Positions 9,124 through 17,405 of a DNA stretch of 64,000 nucleotides are shown in pieces. Location of the stretch: the NCBI GenBank assembly GCA_009930325.1, contig RZYO01000002.1:1-64000 (forward strand), given 5' to 3'. Origin of the DNA: Spirochaetia bacterium. GTDB lineage: Bacteria > Spirochaetota > Spirochaetia > Sphaerochaetales > Sphaerochaetaceae. The notes under the pieces were generated by a model. That model did no database searches. It worked only from the letters and a program-made list of their open reading frames with translations, and was not told the DNA's origin. How positions within the stretch are numbered: the first letter of the stretch is position 1; every line of letters starts with the position of its first letter. Position numbers and translations under genes: made by a program.

Positions 9124-9648
9124 TTAATTTATTACTTCGGCTGTAAAAGTCAAAAATTGAGCATCTTCACTTTTATAAGCATCAGAAGATAACCCCGCTT
9201 TTCTACTTAGAGCTTGTAATAATTGTTCTTTATTCCAACCCATTTCATCTGCCACTACAGGAAGAAATACTGCTTTACGGTATCCTAGGGATAAAATTAT
9301 ACCATCTCTTGATAATTTAAATTCTGATAAATCTTTTATTAATTTAGGTTCACTTAAGATAGAAATCTCAATATCTATGTTAAGAAATTCCTCTTTTGTT
9401 AAAGGATCAAATCGGTAATCTTCAAATGCAGCTTCAAGAGATAAATCAATAATCTCTTGATATAATGGTTTAATTCCAAAAATATATCCGATACAACCTC
9501 TGAGTTTTCCATTCAATTTTAATGTTACAAAAGCTCCTTTTTTCTCATTAAATTCTGTGGCATCTACTTCTTGATAGGGTAAATTAAAGCTTTTAGCAAT
9601 TGTATTTTTTGCTAAATCTAATAATATTCTTTTATCTTTGTTACTCAT
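9124..9648 (-). CDS. amrA: AMMECR1 domain protein
   Basis: A 174-residue AMMECR1-domain protein, spanning the whole length of the domain. The invariant LRGCIGY motif is present (KLRGCIGYIFG), followed by the SLEAAFEDYRFDPLT and EISILSEP segments of the family. The domain's biochemical activity is unknown. I chose the ATG at 9648 over an in-frame ATG five codons earlier because GGAGGAAATAAAA stands immediately before it; this puts the start two bases after the Memo-gene stop, so the two are coupled. It is the middle part of the Memo, AMMECR1 and radical SAM set. Confidence 0.92.
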   Translation of the reverse strand: MSNKDKRILLDLAKNTIAKSFNLPYQEVDATEFNEKKGAFVTLKLNGKLRGCIGYIFGIKPLYQEIIDLSLEAAFEDYRFDPLTKEEFLNIDIEISILSEPKLIKDLSEFKLSRDGIILSLGYRKAVFLPVVADEMGWNKEQLLQALSRKAGLSSDAYKSEDAQFLTFTAEVIN

Positions 9649-9650
9649 TT

Positions 9651-10466
9651 TTATTTCCTCCATGCAAGAGATAGATAAGAGACAAAATTTTTTTCATAAA
9701 AAGGCGGGGTAATTGAATTTGATTGAGCTAATATTTTTCCTTTCATTTTATTTATTTTTGCCATTTCACTAACAATTAAAATAGGTGCTAAGCCACAGAT
9801 TGTTGCTTTTTCTATGTTATTTAGTTTTAAGTATGTCTCTATTGTATTTCCTCTTATAAATTGATTAGCCACTTCTCTGTCATGTAATGAAACTTTATTA
9901 ACAATATCTTCATTAATTATTTTTCCATAAGGTGTATAATTAAATCTATATCCATAATGTGTAAAGTCACTACTTGCAATAACAGCGGTTTTTTCATCAA
10001 TTGCTGATAAGATTTTATGAGCATATTCACTAGCGATATCCATATTATTAAATTTATTAACGTGTGCAGTACAGAGACTTATATTATTAATTTGAGCAAT
10101 GAATGGTAATATCATTTCAATTGCATGTTCTTCAACTGTGATTTTTTCATATCCTTGATTAAATAGGGAGAGTGAAAATCCTTTAATATTTTTAAATTTG
10201 CTTTCATAATATTCAAAATTTCCACTCACTATTTGATTATCCTCAAGACTATAATAATGCGAGGGAGATAGTAAAATTATTTTATTAACTTTTGAATCTA
10301 GTGAATTAAAAAATAGTTTAATCAATGAACTCGAGTAATATAATCCGGCATGAGGAACAACCCCTAATAGATTGTTTTCTCCATAAGGTGTTATTTTAAC
10401 AAGCTTTTCAAGTTCTTCTTCATCATCAGGATACCATAATCCATTAAACTTTAATTTTCTTATCAT
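9651..10466 (-). CDS. amrB: Memo-like protein, AmmeMemoRadiSam system protein B
   Basis: A 271-residue Memo-family protein, structurally related to class III extradiol dioxygenases. The family's putative metal ligands are visible: His39 in VVPHAG, His70 in LLSPSHYY and Cys224 in ATICGLAP, with His114 and the SSDFTHYG segment (residues 165-172) also conserved. Human MEMO1 binds metal with equivalent residues; the bacterial role is unknown. It is the first gene of the leftward cluster. There is no Shine-Dalgarno sequence; instead an extended -10 box ends seven bases before the ATG, so the transcript is probably leaderless. The gene ends two bases before the AMMECR1 start. Confidence 0.92.
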   Translation of the reverse strand: MIRKLKFNGLWYPDDEEELEKLVKITPYGENNLLGVVPHAGLYYSSSLIKLFFNSLDSKVNKIILLSPSHYYSLEDNQIVSGNFEYYESKFKNIKGFSLSLFNQGYEKITVEEHAIEMILPFIAQINNISLCTAHVNKFNNMDIASEYAHKILSAIDEKTAVIASSDFTHYGYRFNYTPYGKIINEDIVNKVSLHDREVANQFIRGNTIETYLKLNNIEKATICGLAPILIVSEMAKINKMKGKILAQSNSITPPFYEKNFVSYLSLAWRK

Positions 10467-10473
10467 GGTATTA

Positions 10474-10482
10474 ATTATATCA
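10474..10482 (-). promoter_or_regulatory. extended -10 promoter of the Memo gene
   Basis: TGATATAAT read leftward matches the extended -10 consensus TGnTATAAT. It ends seven bases before the ATG at 10466. No -35 box is evident, as is usual for extended -10 promoters. Confidence 0.6.
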
Positions 10483-10609
10483 TATGTTTTGATGGGGTAT
10501 ATATCATTTGTTTTATATAAATAATAATTAAATATTTTAATTTTTAATTATTAAAATTCGATTTACCACTTTATTTAAAATGACTATACTAGCAAAAAAG
10601 AGGTTAAAT

Positions 10610-10810
10610 ATGAATGGAAATATAAGAAAGAATGTGAAAGCAGGTCAAAAGGTTGATATTATACTAAAACAAGATCAAAGAACTGGCAAATTAACTCAAG
10701 GTATAGTAAAAGATATTCTAACCAATTCTGCTAATCATCCTCATGGAATAAAAGTAAGATTAGAATCTGGATTAGTAGGTAGAATATCTTCAATTTTAGA
10801 AAATGATTAA
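10610..10810 (+). CDS. ywbE: YwbE family protein
   Basis: A 66-residue protein that matches the YwbE family over its full length: an early V..G..VDI(I/V)LK.DQRTGKLT.GIVKDILTNS block and HPHGIKVRL near the end. It is probably a small beta-barrel RNA- or protein-binding domain; no function is established. An upstream in-frame ATG at 10580 would add ten residues not found in the family, and AGAGG stands at the right distance from the ATG at 10610, so I use the shorter form. The gene is divergent from the Memo gene. The bases after it, up to 10929, show only AT-rich sequence with no clear terminator. Confidence 0.88.
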   Translation: MNGNIRKNVKAGQKVDIILKQDQRTGKLTQGIVKDILTNSANHPHGIKVRLESGLVGRISSILEND

Positions 10811-10929
10811 TTGAATAAAATTTTTTATTATTCTTCTTTAATTATTATTGGATGCTTGAGTTTTTGATTATTATCTAAATATTTTTATATTATATATTTA
10901 ACATTACTTAATAAGAAATTTTAAATAAT

Positions 10930-11672
10930 TTAGTATTTTGAATAAATTTCAGTATTATAATTAAACCTTACAAATCCATTTATGTTTTCTTCATTAAATA
11001 GCTTTTTTATTGCATTGTAAAAAACAGAAAAGTTTTTATCTTTTTTGTTTGGTGTATATGAAGATGAAAAGACTCTTTTTATAAAATGTTCAAAATTAAA
11101 TATTTGATAATTCTCAAAACTTTGTATTTCCCAATTATTATCAAAAAATAACCCAAAGTCCTTTGCTGAAAGATTTTGATGATTTACTTTATTATAATCT
11201 ACTGAAAGGGTTTTTAGAATTTCATCATACTTTTGTAAAAAAGTAGTATTTTTTAATCTATTATTCCAAATTAAGAAAATATTTGAATTTGGTTTTAAAA
11301 TTCTATTAAATTCAATCTTACACTTTTCAATATCAAACCAATGAAAAGCTTGAGCTACAACTATTGCATCAATGCTATTATCTTTTAATGTAGTATTTTC
11401 AGCATTGCCATTTATGAAATTGCAATTATCATTTTTTGATAAATATATTTTAGAATATTCTCTCATTGCTGAGTTGGGTTCAACCATAAATATTTCTTTC
11501 ACTTCATTAATTAATAATTTACTTAATATTCCAGTACCAGAACCTATATCGGCAATAACACTGTTTTTGTTTATTCCTTTGTTCATAAATAATTAATTGA
11601 ATCTATTGGATAGCTTGGTCGAGATTGTGCATACTCACTTACTCTTGATGTAAATCTGTCTTCTTTTTTCAT
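10930..11672 (-). pseudogene. class I SAM-dependent methyltransferase, frameshifted near the start
   Basis: The 218-residue frame from the ATG at 11586 has the SAM-binding motif VIADIGSGTGIL, an acidic motif II (MVEPN), NGNAENTTLKDNSID and the AFHWFD motif IV region of small-molecule methyltransferases. Its family begins with a further stretch of the type RFSxRVxxYxxxRPxYP. Exactly that stretch is found just upstream in another frame: 29 codons from the ATG at 11672, containing RFTSRVSEY and RPSYP, ending in a TGA that overlaps the downstream ATG (ATGA). A one-base change joins both into one 247-residue protein of normal length. Either this is a recent frameshift or sequencing error, or the two pieces are made by coupled translation or ribosomal slippage. 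Substrate is unknown. Confidence 0.8.
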
Positions 11673-11824
11673 TTTATTCTCTTTTCTATAGTTATTTTAC
11701 TTTATTTTAGCTTAATATATAAGGTTTTAACTAAATTATTGTATTTAAAAAATATGATTATAATTACTTAATTTTAATTGCGTAATATATTTATGTTATT
11801 TGTACAAAATGTAATAAAGTGTAA

Positions 11825-11878
11825 CAATAGTGTTAATTTAATAACACTATTGACTTAAATATAACATTAAGTTATATT
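11825..11878 (+). promoter_or_regulatory. promoter and operator-like dyads of the amino acid ABC transporter operon
   Basis: TTGACT (11850-11855), a 17-base spacer and TATATT (11873-11878) form a strong promoter. A perfect 11-bp inverted repeat, CAATAGTGTTA (11825-11835) and TAACACTATTG (11842-11852), overlaps the -35 box. A second dyad, ATAAC-N5-GTTAT (11861-11875), fills the spacer. The layout suggests control by a repressor or by two regulators; the identity is unknown. Leader is about 60 bases. Confidence 0.75.
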
Positions 11879-11946
11879 GTTTTCATGCTAATTATTTATA
11901 AAAGGATTAGCTTTTACACTTAAAAAAATATATGGGAGAGTAATTT

Positions 11947-12795
11947 ATGAAAAAAGTATTAATTTTAGCTATGATTATGGCAATTAGTGTTTCAACAGTA
12001 TTTGCAAATGGTTCAAAAGAAGCACAGTCTTCAAGTGAAAGTGCAGTTAAACCTTTAAGAGTTGCAATGGAATGTGGATATGCTCCATATAACTGGACTC
12101 AAACAGATGATTCAAATGGAGCTGTAAGAATTGCAGATTCAAATGATTATGCATTTGGTTATGATGTTATGATGGCAAAAATTGTTGCAGAAGGATTAGG
12201 CCGTCCATTAGAAATTGTAAAATTAGATTGGGATTCATTAGTTCCAGCTGTACAATCTGGTTCAGTAGATTGTGTTATTGCAGGTCAATCTCCAACTCCA
12301 GCAAGAAAAGAAATGGTTGATTTCACAGAGCCTTATTATTATGCTTCTGTTGTTTGTTTAACTACTCAAGATAGCAAATTCGCTGATGCTAAGGGATTAA
12401 GTGATTTAAACGGTGGTTCATGTACTTCACAATTAGGTACTCTTTGGTATGATACTTGTTTACCTCAAATTGAAGGTGCAAAAATTCTTCCAGCTCAAGA
12501 ATCAGCTCCTGCAATGTTAGTAGCATTAAATAGTGGAAGAGTAGATTTTATTTGTACTGATATGCCTACAGCTCAAGCTGCATTAGTTGCTTATCCTAAT
12601 ATGAAAATATTAAGTTTTGTTGGTACTGATGATGATTTTGAATTAAGTCAATCTGATATTGATATTAGCTGTTCTGTTTCAAAGAAAAATCCTGAATTAA
12701 CAAAAGCTATCAATGCAATTTTAGCAACAATGGATGAAAATGATTATAACAGAATGATGGCTGATGCTATTAAAGTACAACCATTATCAAACTAA
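11947..12795 (+). CDS. amino acid ABC transporter substrate-binding protein
   Basis: A 282-residue periplasmic binding protein of the family-3 (polar amino acid, GlnH/HisJ-like) type. Residues 1-20 are a signal peptide ending VFA, then the mature start NGSKEA that is frequent in treponeme secreted proteins. The binding fold follows: LRVAMECGYAPYNW, FGYDVMMAKIVAEGL, LDWDSLVPAVQSGSVDCVIAGQSPTPARKEMVDFTEPYY and a late VDFICTDMPTAQAAL, which is the usual hinge order. It lacks a lipobox, so it is probably soluble in the periplasm. GGGAGAG precedes the start. It is first in an operon with permease and ATPase. The amino acid carried cannot be told reliably. Confidence 0.93.
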   Translation: MKKVLILAMIMAISVSTVFANGSKEAQSSSESAVKPLRVAMECGYAPYNWTQTDDSNGAVRIADSNDYAFGYDVMMAKIVAEGLGRPLEIVKLDWDSLVPAVQSGSVDCVIAGQSPTPARKEMVDFTEPYYYASVVCLTTQDSKFADAKGLSDLNGGSCTSQLGTLWYDTCLPQIEGAKILPAQESAPAMLVALNSGRVDFICTDMPTAQAALVAYPNMKILSFVGTDDDFELSQSDIDISCSVSKKNPELTKAINAILATMDENDYNRMMADAIKVQPLSN

Positions 12796-12824
12796 AAAAA
12801 ATAACTAGGTAGGAAGTATTAATA

Positions 12825-13625
12825 ATGAGTATTGCTGATATGAGTTTTATTCAACGAATGATTTATATCGTTCAGAATTATAGTGGTTCTTTGATAAAAG
12901 GAGCAGGCGTTACAATGGCTATTGCCATAATCTGTACAGCTTTAGGTTGTTTGATTGGTTTTGGCGTTGGAATTGTTCAGACAATTGAATTAAAGAAAAC
13001 AACAAACCCTATTAGCAAATTCTTGATTAAAGTCGTAAAAGGTTTTTTATATGTTTATGTAGAATTCTTTAGAGGCACTCCTATGATGTTGCAAGCTGCT
13101 TTCATATTTTATGGATTTAGCCAACTTTTTGGTATTAATCTTGGAATGTGGAAAGCAGCAATATTAATTGTTTCAATTAATACTGGTGCATATATGGCAG
13201 AAACTGTTAGAGGTGGTATTCTATCAGTTGATATTGGTCAAACTGAAGGTGCAAAAGCAATTGGAATGAATCACTTTCAAACTATGACCAGTATAATCTT
13301 GCCACAAGCTCTTAGACTTATAATGCCACAAATTGGTAACAACTTAATTATTAATATAAAAGATACTTGTGTACTTTCTATTATTGGTACTGTTGAATTA
13401 TTCTTTACTTTTAAAAGTATTTCAGGTGCTTTGTACACTTATTTTGAAGCTGCTACAGTTACTTTAATAATCTATTTTATTTTAACATTCGCTTGTTCTA
13501 GAATAATGAGATATATAGAGAAAAAAATGGATGGACCTGTTAATTTTGATTTAGCAACTACTGATACATTAGCTTATACGAGTGGCTTAAACCAAGCTTT
13601 TGTTACAACAAGGGAGAGACTTTAA
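12825..13625 (+). CDS. amino acid ABC transporter permease
   Basis: A 266-residue inner-membrane permease of the HisMQ/GlnP type with about five membrane segments. The EAA motif region is clear: [34 protein letters not shown] at about residues 141-174, which docks on the ATPase. An earlier [11 protein letters not shown] segment is also typical. A single permease gene is present, so the channel is presumably a homodimer. The start follows AGGTAGGAAG. Its stop overlaps the ATPase start by one base (TAATG). Confidence 0.94.
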   Translation: MSIADMSFIQRMIYIVQNYSGSLIKGAGVTMAIAIICTALGCLIGFGVGIVQTIELKKTTNPISKFLIKVVKGFLYVYVEFFRGTPMMLQAAFIFYGFSQLFGINLGMWKAAILIVSINTGAYMAETVRGGILSVDIGQTEGAKAIGMNHFQTMTSIILPQALRLIMPQIGNNLIINIKDTCVLSIIGTVELFFTFKSISGALYTYFEAATVTLIIYFILTFACSRIMRYIEKKMDGPVNFDLATTDTLAYTSGLNQAFVTTRERL

Positions 13626-14368
13626 TGGAAGAAATATTAGATATTAAGCATTTATCAAAAACTTTTGGAACAAATGTTGTATTAACAGATATAGATTTTA
13701 AAGTTAATAAAGGTGATGTAACAACTATTATTGGATCTTCAGGTTCTGGTAAATCAACTCTTTTAAGATGTATTAATCTGCTTGAAACCCCAACTTCAGG
13801 AGAAGTAAGGTTTCATGGTAATAAAGTTGCTGATGGTGGAATGAAAGAAGAAGCTTACAGAGCTAAAGTCGGAATGGTTTTTCAATCTTTTAACTTATTT
13901 AATAATCATTCAGTTTTAAGTAATTGTATGCTTGGTCAAATAAAAGTGTTGAAAAAGAGTAAATCTCAAGCAAAAGAGCAAGCAATGAAATATTTAGAAA
14001 AAGTTGGTATGGCTCCTTATATTAATGCTAAACCTTCTCAATTATCTGGTGGTCAAAAACAAAGAGTTGCTATTGCTAGAGCTCTAGCTATGAATCCTGA
14101 AATTTTATTATTTGATGAACCAACTTCTGCTCTTGATCCTGAATTAGTTGGAGAAGTATTAGAGGTTATGAAAAAATTAGCTAATGAGGGGACTACCATG
14201 TTAGTGGTAACTCATGAAATGTCTTTTGCTCGTGATATTTCTTCTCATGTTGTTTTCATGGCTGATGGAAAGATTGAAGAAGAGGGTAGTTCAGATCAAA
14301 TCTTCTATAACCCACAAAGTCCAAGGACAAAAGATTTCTTAGCTCGTTTCAGAGATGAGAAAAAATAA
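13625..14368 (+). CDS. amino acid ABC transporter ATP-binding protein
   Basis: A 247-residue ATPase of the GlnQ/HisP type. Walker A is GSSGSGKST at about residues 37-45, the Q-loop [13 protein letters not shown], the signature [17 protein letters not shown], Walker [20 protein letters not shown] and the switch His in VVTHEM. It drives uptake through the preceding permease. Its ATG shares one base with the permease stop. It is the last gene of the operon, followed at once by a clear hairpin terminator. Confidence 0.96.
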   Translation: MEEILDIKHLSKTFGTNVVLTDIDFKVNKGDVTTIIGSSGSGKSTLLRCINLLETPTSGEVRFHGNKVADGGMKEEAYRAKVGMVFQSFNLFNNHSVLSNCMLGQIKVLKKSKSQAKEQAMKYLEKVGMAPYINAKPSQLSGGQKQRVAIARALAMNPEILLFDEPTSALDPELVGEVLEVMKKLANEGTTMLVVTHEMSFARDISSHVVFMADGKIEEEGSSDQIFYNPQSPRTKDFLARFRDEKK

Positions 14369-14386
14369 TAATAATATTAAATTATT

Positions 14387-14435
14387 AAAAAAAAGCTAGT
14401 TAACCAAATGCATTTTGATTGAACTAGCTTTTTTA
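14387..14435. terminator. bidirectional intrinsic terminator
   Basis: GCTAGTT (14395-14401) pairs with AACTAGC (14422-14428), flanked by eight A on the left and six T on the right. It serves the ABC operon and the convergent gene ending at 14462. Confidence 0.88.
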
Positions 14436-14461
14436 TTTTAAAGTGATAATGATATAGATAA

Positions 14462-15277
14462 TTAATCTAAAATTAATAATCCTTGAAAGGATGAAATATC
14501 ATTTTCAAAGGAAATACTATCAATATATTTACCATCAAGGCTAAATTGAAGAAGTTGCTTTCCTTTATGAGAATTGTTTGGACCATGTCCTTCCCAGTTT
14601 GCTACAAGGATTGTGTTATCTTTTGTGAGACGAAAACTTGCATAGAAAAAGGGTTCTATTTCTTTTGGTAAATTTTCTTTTTCTCCAAAAGTTTTTTCTA
14701 ATTTTCCAAATTTATCAAAAATTGCCATATATGCCCCATATCCTGATGAGACTATGGTTCTTTCATCATCAAGTCGTAGACTTTGCCATGCATGTAAAAA
14801 TCCATCAGCTTCAAAAGTTTTAATTGTGTTTAAATTCTGATCAGTTTCTGTAATTGATGAATTTGTTGATAGAAGATATGTATTTTTATTAGTTATACTC
14901 ATCAATCTTACATAATCTCCTTCTTTAGAGATTGTTTTAATTACTTTATCATTGTTGTCTAAGGTTGTTACACATATTCCATGATTATTATCTAAATCAA
15001 GACCTGTTAAAATTGTATTGCCATTATTTTCTCTAATAGCACTAGTTACATTTTTTCTTTCATTACAACAATGTTCAATTTTTCCATTATCAATATTTAT
15101 TTCAAAATAGCCACCATCAAAACCAACTAATACTCGATTATTGCTTATTTTTTGTAATGCTCTTGCAGTTGGATAATTCTCTAAACTGGTTTTCCATTTT
15201 ATTTTTTTTGTTTCAGTATTTAAATTTAATATGGTTTGGCAACCTTCATCTATTGCTATGCAGTTATAATTATTCAT
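14462..15277 (-). CDS. beta-propeller-like protein of unknown function
   Basis: A 271-residue protein without signal peptide or membrane segment, so probably cytoplasmic. It consists of repeated short beta-rich units of the kind found in PQQ-, WD- or NHL-like propellers: TKKIKWKTSLEN, RVLVGFDGGYFEINIDNGKI, NTILTGLDLDNN, RTIVSSGYGAYMAIFDKFGKLEKTF and NTILVANWEGHG. The recurring pattern is a strand, an Asp/Asn turn and another strand. No catalytic motif is recognisable. AAGAAGAAAA precedes the start. It is transcribed alone, leftward toward the shared terminator. A bacterial arylsulfotransferase-like or ligand-binding propeller is possible, but this cannot be shown. Confidence 0.6.
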   Translation of the reverse strand: MNNYNCIAIDEGCQTILNLNTETKKIKWKTSLENYPTARALQKISNNRVLVGFDGGYFEINIDNGKIEHCCNERKNVTSAIRENNGNTILTGLDLDNNHGICVTTLDNNDKVIKTISKEGDYVRLMSITNKNTYLLSTNSSITETDQNLNTIKTFEADGFLHAWQSLRLDDERTIVSSGYGAYMAIFDKFGKLEKTFGEKENLPKEIEPFFYASFRLTKDNTILVANWEGHGPNNSHKGKQLLQFSLDGKYIDSISFENDISSFQGLLILD

Positions 15278-15400
15278 TTTTCTTCTTTTGTGTAAATCAT
15301 TACTTAATAAGGTAATCCTAATTTAAGTAAATTATCGTTTTGATATATTTGAATTATTTTATCAATTAAATATAAGTTAAAAAACTTAATAATTTATATA

Positions 15401-15871
15401 TTAATAATTTAGTCTTTTTAACTCTCGTTTAGCATCTTTTTTCAAATCTCTTTCTTTAATAACATTTTTCTTATCATGAAGAGCTTTACCTTTTGCAAGA
15501 CCTACTTCCATTTTGATAAGATTATTTTTTAAATAGACCTTTGTTGGGACAAGTGTTAACCCTTTTTCATCGACTTTTCTTTTTAAGCGTTTAATCTCTT
15601 GTTTATGTGCTAAAAGTTTTCTTTTTCTTTCAGGTTCATGATTAAAAATAGAACCTTGTTTATATGGTTGAATAGTAAATTGAAGCAATATTAATTGATT
15701 TTTTTCAATTACAACGTAGCAATCAGTAAAAGAAAATTTACCTTCTCTCATACTTTTTACTTCAGTTCCTTCTAAAGCCATACCACATTCAATAGTTTCA
15801 ACCATTTCATAATTGAAAAAAGCTTTTTTATTTTTTAATAATAATTTATCATTATCTGAGTTATTTTTCAT
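15401..15871 (-). CDS. smpB: SsrA-binding protein SmpB
   Basis: A 156-residue RNA-binding protein that carries tmRNA to stalled ribosomes. The family blocks are complete: NKKAFFNYEMVETIECGMALEGTEVKS with GKFSFTDCYV, then PYKQGSIFNHEPERKRKLLAHKQEI and a basic carboxy tail with LAKGKALHDKKNVIKERD that enters the mRNA channel. Lengths agree with the family. AGGAAA precedes the start. It follows the SUMF1-like gene by 17 bases on the same strand, so the two are probably cotranscribed. No tmRNA gene is seen in this window. Confidence 0.97.
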   Translation of the reverse strand: MKNNSDNDKLLLKNKKAFFNYEMVETIECGMALEGTEVKSMREGKFSFTDCYVVIEKNQLILLQFTIQPYKQGSIFNHEPERKRKLLAHKQEIKRLKRKVDEKGLTLVPTKVYLKNNLIKMEVGLAKGKALHDKKNVIKERDLKKDAKRELKRLNY

Positions 15872-15888
15872 AATTTTCTTTTCCTAAC

Positions 15889-17340
15889 TTATTTTTTATA
15901 AGCAATTCTAAATCCCATATATTCAAAACAAGCTGATTTATCAATAGCACCTACACTGTTGATGTTAGCAGAAGAATTTAATAGAGATCCACCTTTAACT
16001 ATTATATCATAATTAAAATTATCTTTCTTTAGTAGTGATATAATATTGTCTCTATCATTTATAACTCTGTTTAATGAAAAATAAGGAGAAGAGGTAAATT
16101 CCCATATTCCACCTAACATTAAATCAAATTGATTATCTACACTATAAGGAGCAATCATAGAGGTGCTGTATGAATTATTTTTATAATTATTAGAGGCAAA
16201 AGCTGCTGCACTCCATTCTTCTTCACTTGGTATATAAATATTAAGATTTGTTTTTTCACTTAACCATGAACAAAATGCTTGAGCTGCATAATAGCTAATA
16301 TTAGTAATTGGCTCAAGAGAGGGGTAGGTTATTGATAAACTTTTTCCTTGAAGATAGTTTTCGTCTACTAAATTATCTTTGAGTAAAGAATCTAAATTAC
16401 TCTTTGCCCATTTTGGGTTTTCAATGACAAATAATGAATACATATAATTTGTTACAGGTGTTTTTGATAAGTAAAAACTTGAATCTAAATTCACCTTAAC
16501 TCCTGCTTCATTAATACTTGGGTAAGTACTATATGTTGTATCCCCCATGATAAATTCAAATGGCTCAATTTTTAAAGTATTTATATTCGCATTTTCATTT
16601 ATTTTAATATTATCAATAGTTGCTTTGATATTTTTATCTTCAAATGGAAGTCCTATATTTACACTATTTTCTTCGAAAACTTGTTTTGCTTTGTTTATTT
16701 CATCATCAAAATCAACACCTAAATAGTTATAAGCATTAATTGCATCATCAAGCATAGTTTTTGAACTGATAAATGAACTTGCTAATTTTAAGTATTGTTT
16801 TATTGTTTCTTTTTCAAGATCAAAGCTTATTGCATCTTTGGCAAATTGAGAAAAATATGGAATATAATTAGTTACACTGTTAAATTCTAAAATAGGGCTT
16901 TGGTCAATTATTAATTGAATATCAAATTTAATAATATTATCTATTTTCTCTTGATTTAATTCATTAAGTTCTAGTTTTACATTTTGGTAACGATGAAAAA
17001 TATATGTTAAAAAAACAGGATGTGATACTTTTATATTATCTTTTGCAATAATTTGTGAAGCTTTTTTATAAACAACTTCATGCTCTCCACTTTTTATAAA
17101 CTGTTGAGCAGGTGTCCCACTTATATATTGATTATCAACATATACTCCAACATTATCAATTTCACTTTCAAAAATAACAAATTTTCCACCATTTAATATT
17201 CCAGGTAAAAATCCAATTAAAAATACAATTAGTAAAATTGCAAAAATAGAAAGAGCTAGTATATAAACACCAGGTCTCATTGAACCAATTTTTGGTAAAG
17301 TAACGTCTTCAATCTTAGGTAAATCTTTAATATCTTTCAT
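15889..17340 (-). CDS. membrane-anchored PEGA and SUMF1/FGE-sulfatase-domain protein
   Basis: A 483-residue protein anchored by one membrane segment (about residues 27-50) with the rest outside the cytoplasm. Residues 55-95 resemble a PEGA domain (VGVYVDNQYISGTPAQ, SGEHEVVYKKAS). The carboxy half, from about residue 255, is a formylglycine-generating-enzyme/SUMF1 fold: FIMGDTTYS, KTPVTNYMYSLFV, PITNISYYAAQAFCSWLSEKTN, IPSEEEWSAAAFA, GGIWEFTSSPY and a final MGFRIAYKK. No catalytic Cys pair in the usual place is evident, so it is probably a binding rather than an enzyme version. It has no Shine-Dalgarno sequence; a consensus TTGACA box at the right distance suggests leaderless transcription. 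Divergent from lepB. Confidence 0.8.
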   Translation of the reverse strand: MKDIKDLPKIEDVTLPKIGSMRPGVYILALSIFAILLIVFLIGFLPGILNGGKFVIFESEIDNVGVYVDNQYISGTPAQQFIKSGEHEVVYKKASQIIAKDNIKVSHPVFLTYIFHRYQNVKLELNELNQEKIDNIIKFDIQLIIDQSPILEFNSVTNYIPYFSQFAKDAISFDLEKETIKQYLKLASSFISSKTMLDDAINAYNYLGVDFDDEINKAKQVFEENSVNIGLPFEDKNIKATIDNIKINENANINTLKIEPFEFIMGDTTYSTYPSINEAGVKVNLDSSFYLSKTPVTNYMYSLFVIENPKWAKSNLDSLLKDNLVDENYLQGKSLSITYPSLEPITNISYYAAQAFCSWLSEKTNLNIYIPSEEEWSAAAFASNNYKNNSYSTSMIAPYSVDNQFDLMLGGIWEFTSSPYFSLNRVINDRDNIISLLKKDNFNYDIIVKGGSLLNSSANINSVGAIDKSACFEYMGFRIAYKK

Positions 17341-17347
17341 ATCTTAC

Positions 17348-17398
17348 AAATTACTTATACCTTTAATCCTTGTCAACTCTTTTACTTTATTGTATTGT
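17348..17398. promoter_or_regulatory. overlapping divergent promoters of lepB and the SUMF1-like gene
   Basis: TTGTCAA at 17370-17376 contains -35 boxes for both directions: TTGTCA rightward and TTGACA leftward. Rightward, a 17-base spacer leads to TATTGT (17393-17398), seven bases before the lepB ATG. Leftward, a 17-base spacer leads to a weak TAATTT (17353-17348), seven bases before the other ATG. Neither start has a Shine-Dalgarno sequence. Confidence 0.55.
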
Positions 17399-17405
17399 AG
17401 ATATC

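Noticed and set aside
15278-15400. tmRNA gene beside smpB
   Set aside because: No tRNA-like ends or tag-peptide frame could be found in the short AT-rich gap.
17370-17405. TTG start of lepB twelve codons upstream
   Set aside because: The bases form the -35 and -10 boxes, and no Shine-Dalgarno sequence exists; the ATG at 17406 is better.
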